A stretch of DNA of 64,000 nt, from positions 496,001-560,000 of the forward strand of contig CAZRRJ010000002.1 of the NCBI GenBank assembly GCA_964602515.1, given 5' to 3'. The position numbers were made by a program, and so were the translations under genes. The notes below the pieces were generated by a model. That model was not told the DNA's origin. It saw only the letters and a program-made list of their open reading frames with translations, and did no database searches. The DNA comes from Carboxylicivirga sp964602515 (GTDB lineage Bacteria; Bacteroidota; Bacteroidia; Bacteroidales; Marinilabiliaceae). This document shows, in pieces, positions 26,215 to 36,231 of the stretch; position 1 is the first letter of the stretch, and every line of letters starts with the position of its first letter.

Positions 26215-29200
26215 CTATTTTGGCAGTGTAATTTTAAAAGTTGTTCCTTTACCAACTGTACTTGCACAGGTAATGGCACCACCGATATGATCTGTGTACC
26301 TTTTTACAAGGTATAAACCTAAGCCAGAAGATAGTTGATTACTACTGATATATGTCTTTAATTTAAATAAGTCAGGAATAGTTTTTTGCTCAATGCCAGG
26401 TCCTTCATCTGTAATACTTATTTCAAGATGTTTGTCAACAGTTTGTGCTGTTAGTGTAATACTGGATTCTGGGTAAGTAAATTTTATAGCATTGGAAAGC
26501 AGGTTAGAAATAATTGTTTCAAGCACAGTATAATCAGTCTGTATAATTTCATCTATAACGTTCCATTTTATGTTTATCTCTTTTTCTTTTAAAAATGAAT
26601 TGCATTGTGCAACAACTTTGCGCATTAATGGTAGCACAGGAACTTGGGAAGTGTTGATTGCAATGGATTTAAGCCTTTTAATTTCATTTACCTGATTAAC
26701 CATCTTTTTTATTTGCCATAGAGCATCAAAAACAAACTGAAGTGCTTCATCTTTCTCATTTTCATCAATATCACTTTCTGTTTTAATGCTATTTATTAGG
26801 GTAATGGATGATGTAATAGACCTTTCTATTTCTTGAGTGAATAAAGCTATAAGATGGTTATTTTCTTTATTTAACTGTTCTACATCAGCTTGTTGTTTAT
26901 GTATTAGCTCGTTTTGTTCAAGTACTTTTTTATTAGCTGATTCCAGTGATCGATGTTGTTTTTCCAACTGATTAAATGCTTTCGCATTTTCAAGTGCAAT
27001 ACTTGTATAAAGACTAATGTTACGCATAAAGCTAAGGTGATACCTACTGTAGGTTTTTTTGTCAGCACTTTGCACAGTAAGGACTCCAAATGGTTCACCA
27101 CTTACCTTTAACGGTATATAAATAATCGATTTGCTGTTTATATCATCAGGAACAGGACGTATCTCCTGTACGTATTTCTTATATTCCTTATCAAAGTCAT
27201 TAATAAATATTTCCTTATCTTTTATCAAACAATGAACAGATAAGCGTTCAATGTCTTCTAAGGGAAATGTTAAAAATGGCATTCGTTCTCCTTTGAGAAT
27301 AAGATTATTAAAATCCAACGAATTGGTTTCCTGATTAAATAGGCCTACACCAAACAGGTAGGTGTCCATTACCTCACTTGCTGCTTTATGTACATGATCA
27401 AATATACTATCGGTAGACAAATTGGTGGTTAATACCTGACCTATATCCGTTAGTTTCTCTAAATCACCAAGTGATCCGTTAATGGCATCAGCTTGAATCT
27501 TTATTTTCTCTTTTTGTTGGCGTAGCTTTTCATTTTGCTTTTCTATTTCTTCTTTTTGGTTGTTAATTTCTTTTGTTTTGGCCGTTAGCAAAGTTTCCAT
27601 CTCAAACTTTAACATTTTGGTACGCTGTTGCCATGAGAAAATAAGTGCTATTAATAAGACTAAGATTAATAGGATTATAAAAGCTCTGAAGAATGCTGTC
27701 CGATACCATTTAGGATGAATGTTAAATTGATATATGGCACCTTCATCATTCCAAATATTGCTATTGTTGGCTGCACTAACCCTGAATGTATAATTTCCTG
27801 AGGGTAGAGACGGGTATGCAACATTATTGGATGTTCCTTCTATCCACTCATATTCTAGTGGTTCCAGTCGCCAACGGAATTTTACTTTTTCAGGAACAGA
27901 GAAGCATAGAGCATCAAAAGTAAAGGAGATATTGTTGTCGTCGCTCGATAAGTTTAATTGATCGGGGATACCAAACCATGGCACAATAGAATCAAAGGCC
28001 ATAGCATATTCTTTTGATTGCCAGTTTGGTTTTTTATAGGAAAGCTCTATGTCCCGAATGTAAATATTTGGAGAAAGGAAATTGGTACGTTTTTCCATTG
28101 GGTTATAGCGCATAACCCCTTTTATAGTACCAAACCATATATGTCCTTTTTTATCAAGAAAATTTGCTGCACCATTGTTTTCAATTCCGATAAAACCATC
28201 GTATTTGTCAAAATTAGTTACGCTTATTACATCACCGCCAGATGATATAGATAGTTTATCAACCCCACTTTGAGCTCCGGCAAAAAGATTACCATCTTTA
28301 TCAGCTATTATTGAATAAATGTTATCTCCGGATAAACCGGATTTACTATCGAAGACAGACCAGTTTTCATTGTCATAGCGAATTAAACCATCGGTAAAAG
28401 TAGCGAACCATATGTTTCCAATTTTATCTTCAGCAGCCTGCAATACATAAGATGATTCAATATCCCTGCCTTCCAGATATTGAGTGAATTTTCCTTTTTT
28501 GTATAATGTGATACCTCTTCCGGTCGATAACCAAAGGCGCTGCTTACTGTCTGAAAGGATATGCAGGATAGTATTATCCTGCATATTTGAATTGTAAGTA
28601 TTATAAAAGGTAGCTTTTCCCTTATGGCTTTTTATTAGTCCATGTTTGTAGGTAGAAAAGAAAAATGTGTCTTGTTGCACAACAATATCACTGATAGGCA
28701 AATGCTTTTTCCAGCCAAATTGTTCATTTACTGATTTAACTGTATTACCATCGAATTCCCACAAACCATTCATTGTTGCAAGTAAAATATTGCCTGATGG
28801 TAATTCGTAAAACTCCTTTATCGCCTTTAATTGGGGTAGTTTTATTTTATTATAGGCAATAATCTTTTGCCCTTTCAGGGTACTGAAACCTCCTTCTCCA
28901 TCAGCAAAATAATAAGTTCCATTTGAGTCTTGATATATGGCTCGAATAATATTATCAGTTAAACCATTATTCCTGTTTAATGAAACAAATAAATTACCGC
29001 TGTAACGCACTAAACCAGCACCAAGGGTACCAATCCAGATGTTACCTTCAGCATCCTGGAGAATATTATAAACGAGATTTATAGGTAGTCCATTGTTTTT
29101 ATTAAAGGTTTGCCATCCATTCTTGTTGTATTGTAAAAGGCCACCATTCTCTATTATAAACCAATAGGTTCCTTCTCTGTCCTGAAAGCCTTTAAAAATT

Positions 29201-29976
29201 ATTGAACCCTGAACTTCCTGTGGTAATTTTATTTTCTTGATACCTTTGCCGTCAATATGTATAATTAATTCGTGGCTGTTATCATCATCAATAACCATCA
29301 TCCATAGGTTCTTATTTCTATCGCGTAAAAGAGGTAATCTTACTTTATTGTCTTTCCTACTGAATGATTCATAGGGTTTTAGTTTATTGTTGTTGAATGT
29401 TAGTAATTGTTTGGCAGTTGTAATTAACAAACCATTCTTTGAGTCGGGTAGTATACTGTATATAGGACCTTTATCGCTTAATTCTTTGTTTAACTTTTGG
29501 GAGATATCTGTAACAATGGTATCGTTAAAATGGTAAAGCCTGCGTTCCCCGGATATCATACGTGCCAAACACCAGGTATTACCATCTGAAGTTTCACAAA
29601 AATCAACGTTATCCGAAAATAGTGTAGTATCTGAATGAATTACGGTTTGGTAGCTAATACCGTCGTAGTATTGGATTCCTTTTTGAGTGGCAATCCATAG
29701 GTTGTATTTTTCATCGTGTAGTAGGCCTAAAATAATGTTATCAAACAGGCCATCTTTCTTTGTGAATACTTCAAAATCTTTACCATTAAAACGGCACAAG
29801 CCTCCACCATTGGTTCCTACCCACAGGTAGCCGAACTGATCTTCTGCCATTGAAGTAACTTCTGATTGTGGCAACCCTTCTTCAAGTGCGTATTGCTTGA
29901 AGTGAAAAATCTGAGCATCAGTGGATTGTAGGTATAGCCATAGTGATAATGTGACTAAAAGTAAAGATAGTTTCAT
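26215..29976 (-). CDS. Reg_prop sensor with GAF and HATPase domains; phosphoacceptor His replaced by Gln
   Basis: A 1253-residue sensor-type protein. After a signal peptide (cleavage near STDAQ) come two periplasmic propellers built from Reg_prop repeats (such as DQFGYLWVGTNGGGLCRF and DAEGNIWIGTLGAGLVRY), a Y_Y_Y domain (~680-750), one transmembrane helix (AFIILLILVLLIALIFSW), a coiled coil, a GAF domain (~850-1000), a second coiled coil and a HATPase with N-box LLSNAIKF, DEGPGI and SGLGLYLVKR. The DHp helix reads IALFTQEIERSI, where AHDLRNPL would be expected: the phosphoacceptor position is Gln 1048 (codon 26833-26835). No receiver or AraC domain follows and no response regulator is adjacent. 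It may be a non-phosphorylating sensor, or act through partners. Confidence 0.85.
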   Translation of the reverse strand: MKLSLLLVTLSLWLYLQSTDAQIFHFKQYALEEGLPQSEVTSMAEDQFGYLWVGTNGGGLCRFNGKDFEVFTKKDGLFDNIILGLLHDEKYNLWIATQKGIQYYDGISYQTVIHSDTTLFSDNVDFCETSDGNTWCLARMISGERRLYHFNDTIVTDISQKLNKELSDKGPIYSILPDSKNGLLITTAKQLLTFNNNKLKPYESFSRKDNKVRLPLLRDRNKNLWMMVIDDDNSHELIIHIDGKGIKKIKLPQEVQGSIIFKGFQDREGTYWFIIENGGLLQYNKNGWQTFNKNNGLPINLVYNILQDAEGNIWIGTLGAGLVRYSGNLFVSLNRNNGLTDNIIRAIYQDSNGTYYFADGEGGFSTLKGQKIIAYNKIKLPQLKAIKEFYELPSGNILLATMNGLWEFDGNTVKSVNEQFGWKKHLPISDIVVQQDTFFFSTYKHGLIKSHKGKATFYNTYNSNMQDNTILHILSDSKQRLWLSTGRGITLYKKGKFTQYLEGRDIESSYVLQAAEDKIGNIWFATFTDGLIRYDNENWSVFDSKSGLSGDNIYSIIADKDGNLFAGAQSGVDKLSISSGGDVISVTNFDKYDGFIGIENNGAANFLDKKGHIWFGTIKGVMRYNPMEKRTNFLSPNIYIRDIELSYKKPNWQSKEYAMAFDSIVPWFGIPDQLNLSSDDNNISFTFDALCFSVPEKVKFRWRLEPLEYEWIEGTSNNVAYPSLPSGNYTFRVSAANNSNIWNDEGAIYQFNIHPKWYRTAFFRAFIILLILVLLIALIFSWQQRTKMLKFEMETLLTAKTKEINNQKEEIEKQNEKLRQQKEKIKIQADAINGSLGDLEKLTDIGQVLTTNLSTDSIFDHVHKAASEVMDTYLFGVGLFNQETNSLDFNNLILKGERMPFLTFPLEDIERLSVHCLIKDKEIFINDFDKEYKKYVQEIRPVPDDINSKSIIYIPLKVSGEPFGVLTVQSADKKTYSRYHLSFMRNISLYTSIALENAKAFNQLEKQHRSLESANKKVLEQNELIHKQQADVEQLNKENNHLIALFTQEIERSITSSITLINSIKTESDIDENEKDEALQFVFDALWQIKKMVNQVNEIKRLKSIAINTSQVPVLPLMRKVVAQCNSFLKEKEINIKWNVIDEIIQTDYTVLETIISNLLSNAIKFTYPESSITLTAQTVDKHLEISITDEGPGIEQKTIPDLFKLKTYISSNQLSSGLGLYLVKRYTDHIGGAITCASTVGKGTTFKITLPK

Positions 29977-30087
29977 AAGTTACTAATTACACTTTAAATA
30001 TAACTTTTTAACGCTTGCTTTACAAATGACTTTTGATGATCATTGTGTATTTGTTATTTACTTAACAGGTCTATGATTATGAGGTAA

Positions 30088-31590
30088 TTAAAATCTAAAA
30101 TAAATAAAAGGGATTAAAGTGTTTTGCTGAAGTATATTAATGATAAAAAGGATAAGAGCTGAAAGAGCTATTTTACACCAAACAGGTGATTTTACAAACC
30201 GGAGTTTTACATTTCTTCTAAATGAATCAGGTATCCAATGTATGGTATATCCCACGATTATTAATATGAACAGGTATGGCTGAGAGCCGATTAAATTAGT
30301 GATATGGATTGGCATAAAGGCATGTATAATGCGGTCATACATTATTTGTATGCTTTCCATCGAGTCAATTCGGAATACAATCCATGTAATAACAACAAAA
30401 TGAAAGGTGATAAACCAGCCTATGGTTTTACTAACTCTTGTTGATTTATTTATAACAGTGCTAAATATCTTATTAAATATGAGTCCAATGCCATGTAATC
30501 CCCCCCAAATTATAAACTTAAGAGCTGCACCATGCCATAAACCACCAATTAACATGGTAACTAACAGGTTGATGTATGTACGTACTTTGCCTTTCTGATT
30601 ACCTCCTAATGAAATGTATAAATAATCGCGTAGCCAGGTAGATAAACTAATGTGCCAACGTCGCCAGAAATCACTTAAAGAAACTGCCTTATATGGATGA
30701 TTAAAGTTTTTGGGCAAGCGAAACCCCAGTAGCAATGCGATTCCAAGTGCTATATCGGTATAGCCGGAAAAATCGCAATAAATTTGAAGCGCATAGGCAT
30801 AAATGGATATTACAACTTCAATTCCGGAATAGGACATCGGATTCTGAAAAACCCTGTCAATAAAGTTTACCGAGATAAAATCGGAGATAACCATTTTTTT
30901 AAACAGGCCACCCAGTATGAGTAGTGCAGCCCACCAAATCCATTTTTCGGATAATATAAGTTTACGGTATATCTGTGGAATAAAAGTTTTTGCCCTAACA
31001 ATGGGGCCGGCAATCAATTGAGGAAAAAAAGACACGTAAAAACCAAAATCAATTATGTTTTTAACGGGTTTAAGTTCCTTTCTATATACATCTATTGTGT
31101 AACTAATGGTTTGAAAGGTGAAAAAGGAAATGCCAACAGGTAAAGCAATATTGTCAATATTAAATGATGAACTAAAATATTGATTTATGAACTTAGCCAG
31201 ATAATCTACAGGTTCTATACTGTTTTTGGTAATAGAGGAGTATAGATCTACGATAAAATAAGTGTATTTAAAGTAGGCTAATATTGAAAGGTTAATTAAC
31301 AGGCTTAAGGTAACCAGTAATTTGCGTTGCCAATGGTGCTGCCACTTATTTAAAAGTAAACCAATGCTATAGTCGGTTAAGGTGGAAATAATAAGCAGGG
31401 AAAAGAAATATCCACCTGTTTTATAATAGAAATATAAACTTGATAAAAACAAGAATGCAATGCGTAAAAACCGGTTTTTATGGAGTATACTATTAAAAAG
31501 TAATACAACACCAAAAAACACCCAAAATGCAATGTGTGTAAACAGGAATAAATCCGATTGATTAAGTAAATGTGCAATTATAGTTTCCAT
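30088..31590 (-). CDS. MBOAT family O-acyltransferase (AlgI/DltB-like)
   Basis: A 500-residue polytopic membrane acyltransferase that moves an acyl group, usually acetyl, across the inner membrane for attachment to an exported polysaccharide. About ten helices are visible. The MBOAT signature SDFWRRWHISLSTWLRDY and the catalytic His in LIGGLWHGAALKF are intact. The start at 31590 lies immediately after the stop of the SGNH-type gene (no spacer), so they are translationally coupled and probably work as an AlgI/AlgX-like pair. No polysaccharide synthase is next to them, so the accepting glycan is unknown. Confidence 0.93.
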   Translation of the reverse strand: METIIAHLLNQSDLFLFTHIAFWVFFGVVLLFNSILHKNRFLRIAFLFLSSLYFYYKTGGYFFSLLIISTLTDYSIGLLLNKWQHHWQRKLLVTLSLLINLSILAYFKYTYFIVDLYSSITKNSIEPVDYLAKFINQYFSSSFNIDNIALPVGISFFTFQTISYTIDVYRKELKPVKNIIDFGFYVSFFPQLIAGPIVRAKTFIPQIYRKLILSEKWIWWAALLILGGLFKKMVISDFISVNFIDRVFQNPMSYSGIEVVISIYAYALQIYCDFSGYTDIALGIALLLGFRLPKNFNHPYKAVSLSDFWRRWHISLSTWLRDYLYISLGGNQKGKVRTYINLLVTMLIGGLWHGAALKFIIWGGLHGIGLIFNKIFSTVINKSTRVSKTIGWFITFHFVVITWIVFRIDSMESIQIMYDRIIHAFMPIHITNLIGSQPYLFILIIVGYTIHWIPDSFRRNVKLRFVKSPVWCKIALSALILFIINILQQNTLIPFIYFRF

Positions 31591-32994
31591 TTACCTGACT
31601 GTTGAAATTAAACTGGTGTCTTGACTAATAGAATCACCCATATTATGCCATAAAGCTTTGATGAATTGATTGGCTACTTCCTGTCCCCCTCTTCTCGATA
31701 GGTGAATATAGTCGGTTAGAGCCCATGGTGGTGATTTTTGTGACCATTTAATAATAGACCCTTTACCTCCCATGGCACTGTATAGATCATAATACCCAAA
31801 ATTATATTGCAGAGCAATAGCTTTTTGAGCGTTATTAATTCTATTCAAATGTGTATAGGGGACAATTTGGCCATTATTTTTGTATGCTGCGTCAGATATA
31901 CCAATAACAACAACGGGGACATTTGGTATATAGGCTTTTAAAAGGTCAAATTGTTTAGCTAATTGTACTTTATAGAAATGATAGTTGGGTGCAATAGTAG
32001 GAATAACATTTGTGCCAAACTGAATGATTACCATTCCTATATCCAGATGTTCGCACATGGCCTGGAACAGAACCCCATTGGTTTGATGTAATAGGGGAGA
32101 ACTTTGTCCGCGTAAAGCGATATTATCAACACTAACACCATTTATACTATCAAGTGCACAGCCTAAAATATGTATGTCACCCGTGCTCCTCATCTCAAAT
32201 TTAAGGCTTGGTGATAATTGTTCAAATTCCCAGTTGATTTCGGTTAATGCTTTTGATGGTGTTAGTGTGTCATTAATTACTTCTGTGGTTTTAATAGTTG
32301 CTTTTATCTGAACAGAATCTGTGTGTGGGGCTATAAATAAACGTACTTTCTGATAGTGAGAGGCATGTTGTTCGGCCCAACGTGAAGCTCTTATTTTAAA
32401 AACTCCGGATGAATTGGCCTTTAATGAAGCTGTTTGCCCCAATAGTCCGTATGTTTTGTCGGGTAATTGCCGTTTCTGGTTATAGATCCTGTTAATATGC
32501 CATTCCCCTTCGTTATCAAGCCAAACTGAGGGATTAATTCGTTGTGGGTCGTAAATGGTTGTTAAGCCTGGGCCACTTCCACCATACCTTTTCTGAAATG
32601 CTTCCCTAAGATGAGATGTAATACGGTCGCCTTCTATTTGGGAATCGCCAAAGTGCAGTATACGGATATTTTTATTAGTTTCTGATGTGGTTTGTAATTG
32701 CTTATGTAGTTGAGTGAGTTGCTTAAGAAATTGTGTAGGGCAACTTAAGTTATGGTGGGTTATAACAGTATCCTTTTCAATTTTAGTGGTGTCTGAAAAT
32801 AATGAATCAAGCTCATGATTTAGATCGGTCAGAAAAGTACTGTCAATATCAATGATGGACAAGTCTTCAGTTGTTTTCAACTGCCATTTTGAAAGATTAA
32901 CAGGTACATTCAGGAATTTAACAAACGCATATGTCAATGCAAGTATTAGTATGTAATAGATGCAAATGCGTAAATATTGATTCATTTGTTTCAA
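31591..32994 (-). CDS. SGNH-hydrolase-like O-acetyltransferase partner, membrane anchored
   Basis: A 467-residue protein with one N-terminal transmembrane helix (LRICIYYILILALTYAFVKF) and a periplasmic SGNH/GDSL domain. Block I is LHFGDSQIEGDRI with the nucleophile Ser, block III is IIQFGTN, and block V is TDYIHLSRRGG with the Asp-His pair. A carbohydrate-binding-like beta region (~185-290) is inserted between blocks I and III. Such proteins receive acetyl from an MBOAT partner and transfer it to a glycan, or act as esterases. It is encoded directly before the MBOAT gene. The pairing makes transfer more likely than hydrolysis, which is inference. Confidence 0.87.
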   Translation of the reverse strand: MKQMNQYLRICIYYILILALTYAFVKFLNVPVNLSKWQLKTTEDLSIIDIDSTFLTDLNHELDSLFSDTTKIEKDTVITHHNLSCPTQFLKQLTQLHKQLQTTSETNKNIRILHFGDSQIEGDRITSHLREAFQKRYGGSGPGLTTIYDPQRINPSVWLDNEGEWHINRIYNQKRQLPDKTYGLLGQTASLKANSSGVFKIRASRWAEQHASHYQKVRLFIAPHTDSVQIKATIKTTEVINDTLTPSKALTEINWEFEQLSPSLKFEMRSTGDIHILGCALDSINGVSVDNIALRGQSSPLLHQTNGVLFQAMCEHLDIGMVIIQFGTNVIPTIAPNYHFYKVQLAKQFDLLKAYIPNVPVVVIGISDAAYKNNGQIVPYTHLNRINNAQKAIALQYNFGYYDLYSAMGGKGSIIKWSQKSPPWALTDYIHLSRRGGQEVANQFIKALWHNMGDSISQDTSLISTVR

Positions 32995-33068
32995 TGATTT
33001 CGGATAAAATGTGAAAGAACCTCTGCTAATGATTTTAAGGAGATTTTTTTACATCAATATTCCTGATG

Positions 33069-34607
33069 TTATGATTTACGTTTTATTTTTAATTTTTGTC
33101 CAATCCACAATTTAGATGATTGGGATAAATTGTTTAATTTCATGATATCTGTATTCGATATACCATCGTATTTTTTTGCTATAGTCCATAAATTGTCGCC
33201 CGAACGTACTGTATAATAAATATAATTTGGATCAATTGGCTCATTTTTCTTTGGCGTGGTATTAGAACTTACAGATTTACTACTCAGTTTTTGCTTATTC
33301 ACATAAGACATATCATTAATACGATTGTAGTATTCTGTTTTATCTTTTGGTACATATATTTTTAACTTTTGTCCAATGTGTATCATATTGCGTCTTATAT
33401 CATTCCAGTATCTTAAGTCTGATGTTCTGACATCATACCAGTCTGCAATTAAGCCAATAGCGTCTCCGGATTTAACAGTATAGTAAACTGTTGCTTTATT
33501 TTTAGGTGTGTCAGGAGTATATTGTGTATACTCAGGTTTTACTGTTGTACGCCCATTAATAAAATAATTATCCCGTTTGTAAGCATATATGGAATCTTCC
33601 ACTGCAGCAAAATCGGAGGCATCATTAATAGCAAGTCGTAATGCATAATTAGTTCCGGCCGGAATTAGGTCTTTGCGGTATTGAGGATTTAAGGTGCGTA
33701 AATAATCTACTTTTACATTAAGTAATTCTGCTACTTGTTTAAAGTGCAATGGCTGACTTATTGATATTGTATCAGTTACTTTCGGAAGATGATTAGGAGT
33801 AGCATAAAGGTTATGCTCTTTGGCGTACATAAATGTGTATGTTGCAGCAATAAAGGCAGGAACATATCCCCTGGTTTCGCGTGGTAAATGATAGTATATT
33901 TTCCAGAAGTCACGGTGTCCACCAGAGCGACGAATAGCCTTATTAACATTACCTGGCCCACAGTTATACGCAGCAATAACTAAGAACCAGTCATTATATA
34001 TGGCATATAAATCATCCAGAAAATCTATAGCTGCTACAGTTGATTTATAAGGGTCACGACGCTCATCAACATATGAGTTAATGGTTAGACCGTATTGCTT
34101 ACCTGTGTAATACATAAACTGCCAAAGTCCCGAAGCACCTGCTCTGGAATAAGCTTTAGGATTTAATGCAGATTCAATAATTGGCAAATATTTTAATTCC
34201 ATTGGCATTTGCCGGGCATCAAGCTCTTGTTCAAACATAGGGAAATAATACTCAGATAAACCAAGCATATTTTGAACTAATTCTCGGCGGCGAACAGTAT
34301 ATAGTTCAATATGACCTCTAACGATAGAATTAAAGGTGAAAGGCATGGGCGAACATATATTTGCAATTCGCTCAATGTATACAGAATCGGGTAGCTTACC
34401 TATAGTTGTATTAAGCGGGATAGAATCTAATATAAGCTGGTCAGCTGCTTTCTTAATGTACCATTGATTAATGAGGCTATCTAAACATTCCTCAAGGTAA
34501 GGTGGAGTATCAAGTTCCGGAATTGAATCAACCTCACTTTGTGCAATTACATTGACACTTAACACTATACTGGCCATAATGGCCAATCCTTTCAACTTCA
34601 ACAACAT
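33069..34607 (-). CDS. Lytic transglycosylase with two LysM repeats (MltD-like)
   Basis: A 512-residue periplasmic peptidoglycan lytic transglycosylase that cleaves the MurNAc-GlcNAc bond to give an anhydro end. It has a signal peptide (cleavage near NVIAQS) and a GH23 domain with the catalytic Glu in LPIIESALNPKAYS, the fold motif GASGLWQFM, and the later VIAAYNCGPGNVNKAI and YVPAFIAATY. Two LysM modules at the C-terminus (YYTVKSGDAIGLIA and YYTVRSGDNLWTIA, each ending IGQKLKI) bind glycan strands. It closes the parA-parB-DUF5683 operon, six bases after DUF5683, an order I recall as common in Bacteroidota. Confidence 0.94.
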   Translation of the reverse strand: MLLKLKGLAIMASIVLSVNVIAQSEVDSIPELDTPPYLEECLDSLINQWYIKKAADQLILDSIPLNTTIGKLPDSVYIERIANICSPMPFTFNSIVRGHIELYTVRRRELVQNMLGLSEYYFPMFEQELDARQMPMELKYLPIIESALNPKAYSRAGASGLWQFMYYTGKQYGLTINSYVDERRDPYKSTVAAIDFLDDLYAIYNDWFLVIAAYNCGPGNVNKAIRRSGGHRDFWKIYYHLPRETRGYVPAFIAATYTFMYAKEHNLYATPNHLPKVTDTISISQPLHFKQVAELLNVKVDYLRTLNPQYRKDLIPAGTNYALRLAINDASDFAAVEDSIYAYKRDNYFINGRTTVKPEYTQYTPDTPKNKATVYYTVKSGDAIGLIADWYDVRTSDLRYWNDIRRNMIHIGQKLKIYVPKDKTEYYNRINDMSYVNKQKLSSKSVSSNTTPKKNEPIDPNYIYYTVRSGDNLWTIAKKYDGISNTDIMKLNNLSQSSKLWIGQKLKIKRKS

Positions 34608-34613
34608 AAAACT

Positions 34614-35288
34614 CTAGAATTTAAATTTAAACTGGAGACCCATTCCTGCAAATTCGCCTGGAGCAGGTGGCATCATTGATGGTTGTACCTGCATCGATAG
34701 GTCATCACTAATATCAAAATTATAGAAGTGTGCATCAACTGCCGCATCTACAATTTGAAGCGCATATAAAGTTATCATACCGATATAACTAAGATCACGA
34801 TATCGTCGATAGTATTGTTTTTTGCTTTCTAATGCACCTTCAAACCATTCGGCATTTTCATAAATGTAATTTTCATCTAATCTGGGTGGTATAAACTGCA
34901 AGTAACTTTTATTGTTGGGATCCCTGATAATGAAATCGCGATAAGCTGATTTATAGTCATTATAATACTTGCTGTTAAAATGGATTGCATAAGCGATACC
35001 ACCGATGCCGGCATAAATTACTGGAATTTTCCAGTATTTTTTATTGTACGCTTGTCCTAATCCGGGTAGAATAGCAGAGTAAAAAGAAGCTTTATGTGGC
35101 GAATGCTTTTTATCTATTTCAGGTATATTTATTATATTACCCTCAATATAAGCAGTATCAGCCTGTGATACAAATGCATCAGTCTTTTGTGCTTTAAGTG
35201 TGTACGAAAGAGCAATGTACATACACAAGCACCACAGCCATTTATAATTGTTTATTGTTGTGGTCAAACCAATTGGTATTTCAAGCAA
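34614..35288 (-). CDS. DUF5683 domain-containing exported protein
   Basis: A 224-residue protein typical of the DUF5683 family of Bacteroidota. A hydrophobic N-terminal segment (WLWCLCMYIALSYTL) ends in a likely signal cleavage near LKAQ. The family core is SAILPGLGQAYNKKYWKIPVIYAGIGG followed by an aromatic-rich stretch (YYNDYKSAYRDF) and RDLSYIGMITLYALQIVDA, two weakly hydrophobic helices, and a C-terminal beta strand ending LQFKFKF that resembles an outer-membrane barrel terminus. Function is unknown. It lies between parB (nine bases upstream) and the lytic transglycosylase, so is expressed with chromosome-segregation and wall-remodelling genes. Confidence 0.88.
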   Translation of the reverse strand: MLEIPIGLTTTINNYKWLWCLCMYIALSYTLKAQKTDAFVSQADTAYIEGNIINIPEIDKKHSPHKASFYSAILPGLGQAYNKKYWKIPVIYAGIGGIAYAIHFNSKYYNDYKSAYRDFIIRDPNNKSYLQFIPPRLDENYIYENAEWFEGALESKKQYYRRYRDLSYIGMITLYALQIVDAAVDAHFYNFDISDDLSMQVQPSMMPPAPGEFAGMGLQFKFKF

Positions 35289-35296
35289 AAATAATA

Positions 35297-36184
35297 TTAG
35301 GATTTTGCTTTATCCAAAATGCTAATAATTTTTTCTAATTCTTCGTCAGATGCAAATGGAATAACAATTTTTCCATTGCCGTTATCTGTCCGGGTGAATT
35401 TAATGTTTGTTCGGAAGAATGACGATAATTGTGATTTTAATGCTTCGTATTCTTCAGGTAAATTTGTATTAGATTTTCCAGTTTTTTTAGATGGTACGTC
35501 ATTGTTAAGATCACGTACCATTTGCTCAACTTTACGCACTGAGTAATCGTTTTTAACGGTTTCGTCAAAAATCATAAGTTGAGTTAACGGATCTTCCACA
35601 CTAATTATAGCCCTCGCATGTCCCATTCCAATTTGTTTTTCAACAAGTCCTAATTGAACTTCAGCGGGTAATTTTAGTAAACGCAGGTAGTTTGATATGG
35701 TGGAGCGTTTTTTACCTACGCGTTCCGACATACTTTCCTGTGTTAATTTACATTCCTCAATCAAACGTTGATAACTAATTGCCACTTCTATTGGATCAAG
35801 ATCTTCACGCTGAATATTCTCAACCAAAGCCATTTCAAGCATAGTATCATCATCAGCGGTACGTATGTATGCGGGTACCGCTGTTAATCCGGCTAATTTA
35901 GAAGCTCTAAAGCGCCGTTCACCAGCAATTAACTGGTATTTGTCAGGCCCAATTTTACGTAGGGTAAGGGGCTGAACAATTCCTATTTGTTTTATTGATT
36001 CGGCGAGTTCAAGCAAACGCTCTTGATCAAATTTAGTACGTGGTTGCCATGGGTTAACCTCAATTTTTGATATTTCAATTTCATTAATTGAAGCTGCTGT
36101 TTTCGTTTCTCTTTTTTGACTAATGTCATCAGCATTCTCAATTAATGCACCCAACCCACGTCCTAAAGCGTTTTTTCTTGCCAT
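35297..36184 (-). CDS. parB: Chromosome partitioning protein ParB
   Basis: ParB/Spo0J binds parS sites near the origin, spreads as a CTP-dependent clamp and recruits SMC. The 295-residue protein opens with a basic segment ARKNALGRGLGALIEN and continues with the CTPase/ParB-N domain (VNPWQPRTKFD, IVQPLTLRK, LIAGERRFRASKLAG, MALVENIQREDLDPIE). A helix-turn-helix (TQESMSERVGKKRSTISNYLRLLKLP) and a C-terminal dimerisation region follow. All boxes look normal. It starts 47 bases after parA and is nine bases before DUF5683. I saw no perfect parS sequence in the window. Confidence 0.96.
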   Translation of the reverse strand: MARKNALGRGLGALIENADDISQKRETKTAASINEIEISKIEVNPWQPRTKFDQERLLELAESIKQIGIVQPLTLRKIGPDKYQLIAGERRFRASKLAGLTAVPAYIRTADDDTMLEMALVENIQREDLDPIEVAISYQRLIEECKLTQESMSERVGKKRSTISNYLRLLKLPAEVQLGLVEKQIGMGHARAIISVEDPLTQLMIFDETVKNDYSVRKVEQMVRDLNNDVPSKKTGKSNTNLPEEYEALKSQLSSFFRTNIKFTRTDNGNGKIVIPFASDEELEKIISILDKAKS

Positions 36185-36231
36185 CTTATTCTTATCAGTT
36201 GATCAATTGTTACTATATAGCTTTCGCTGAA

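Noticed and set aside
33030..33066. Hairpin ACATCA/TGATGT near the transglycosylase stop as terminator
   Set aside because: The T-run lies on the 5' side rather than after the stem on either strand, so it does not fit an intrinsic terminator.
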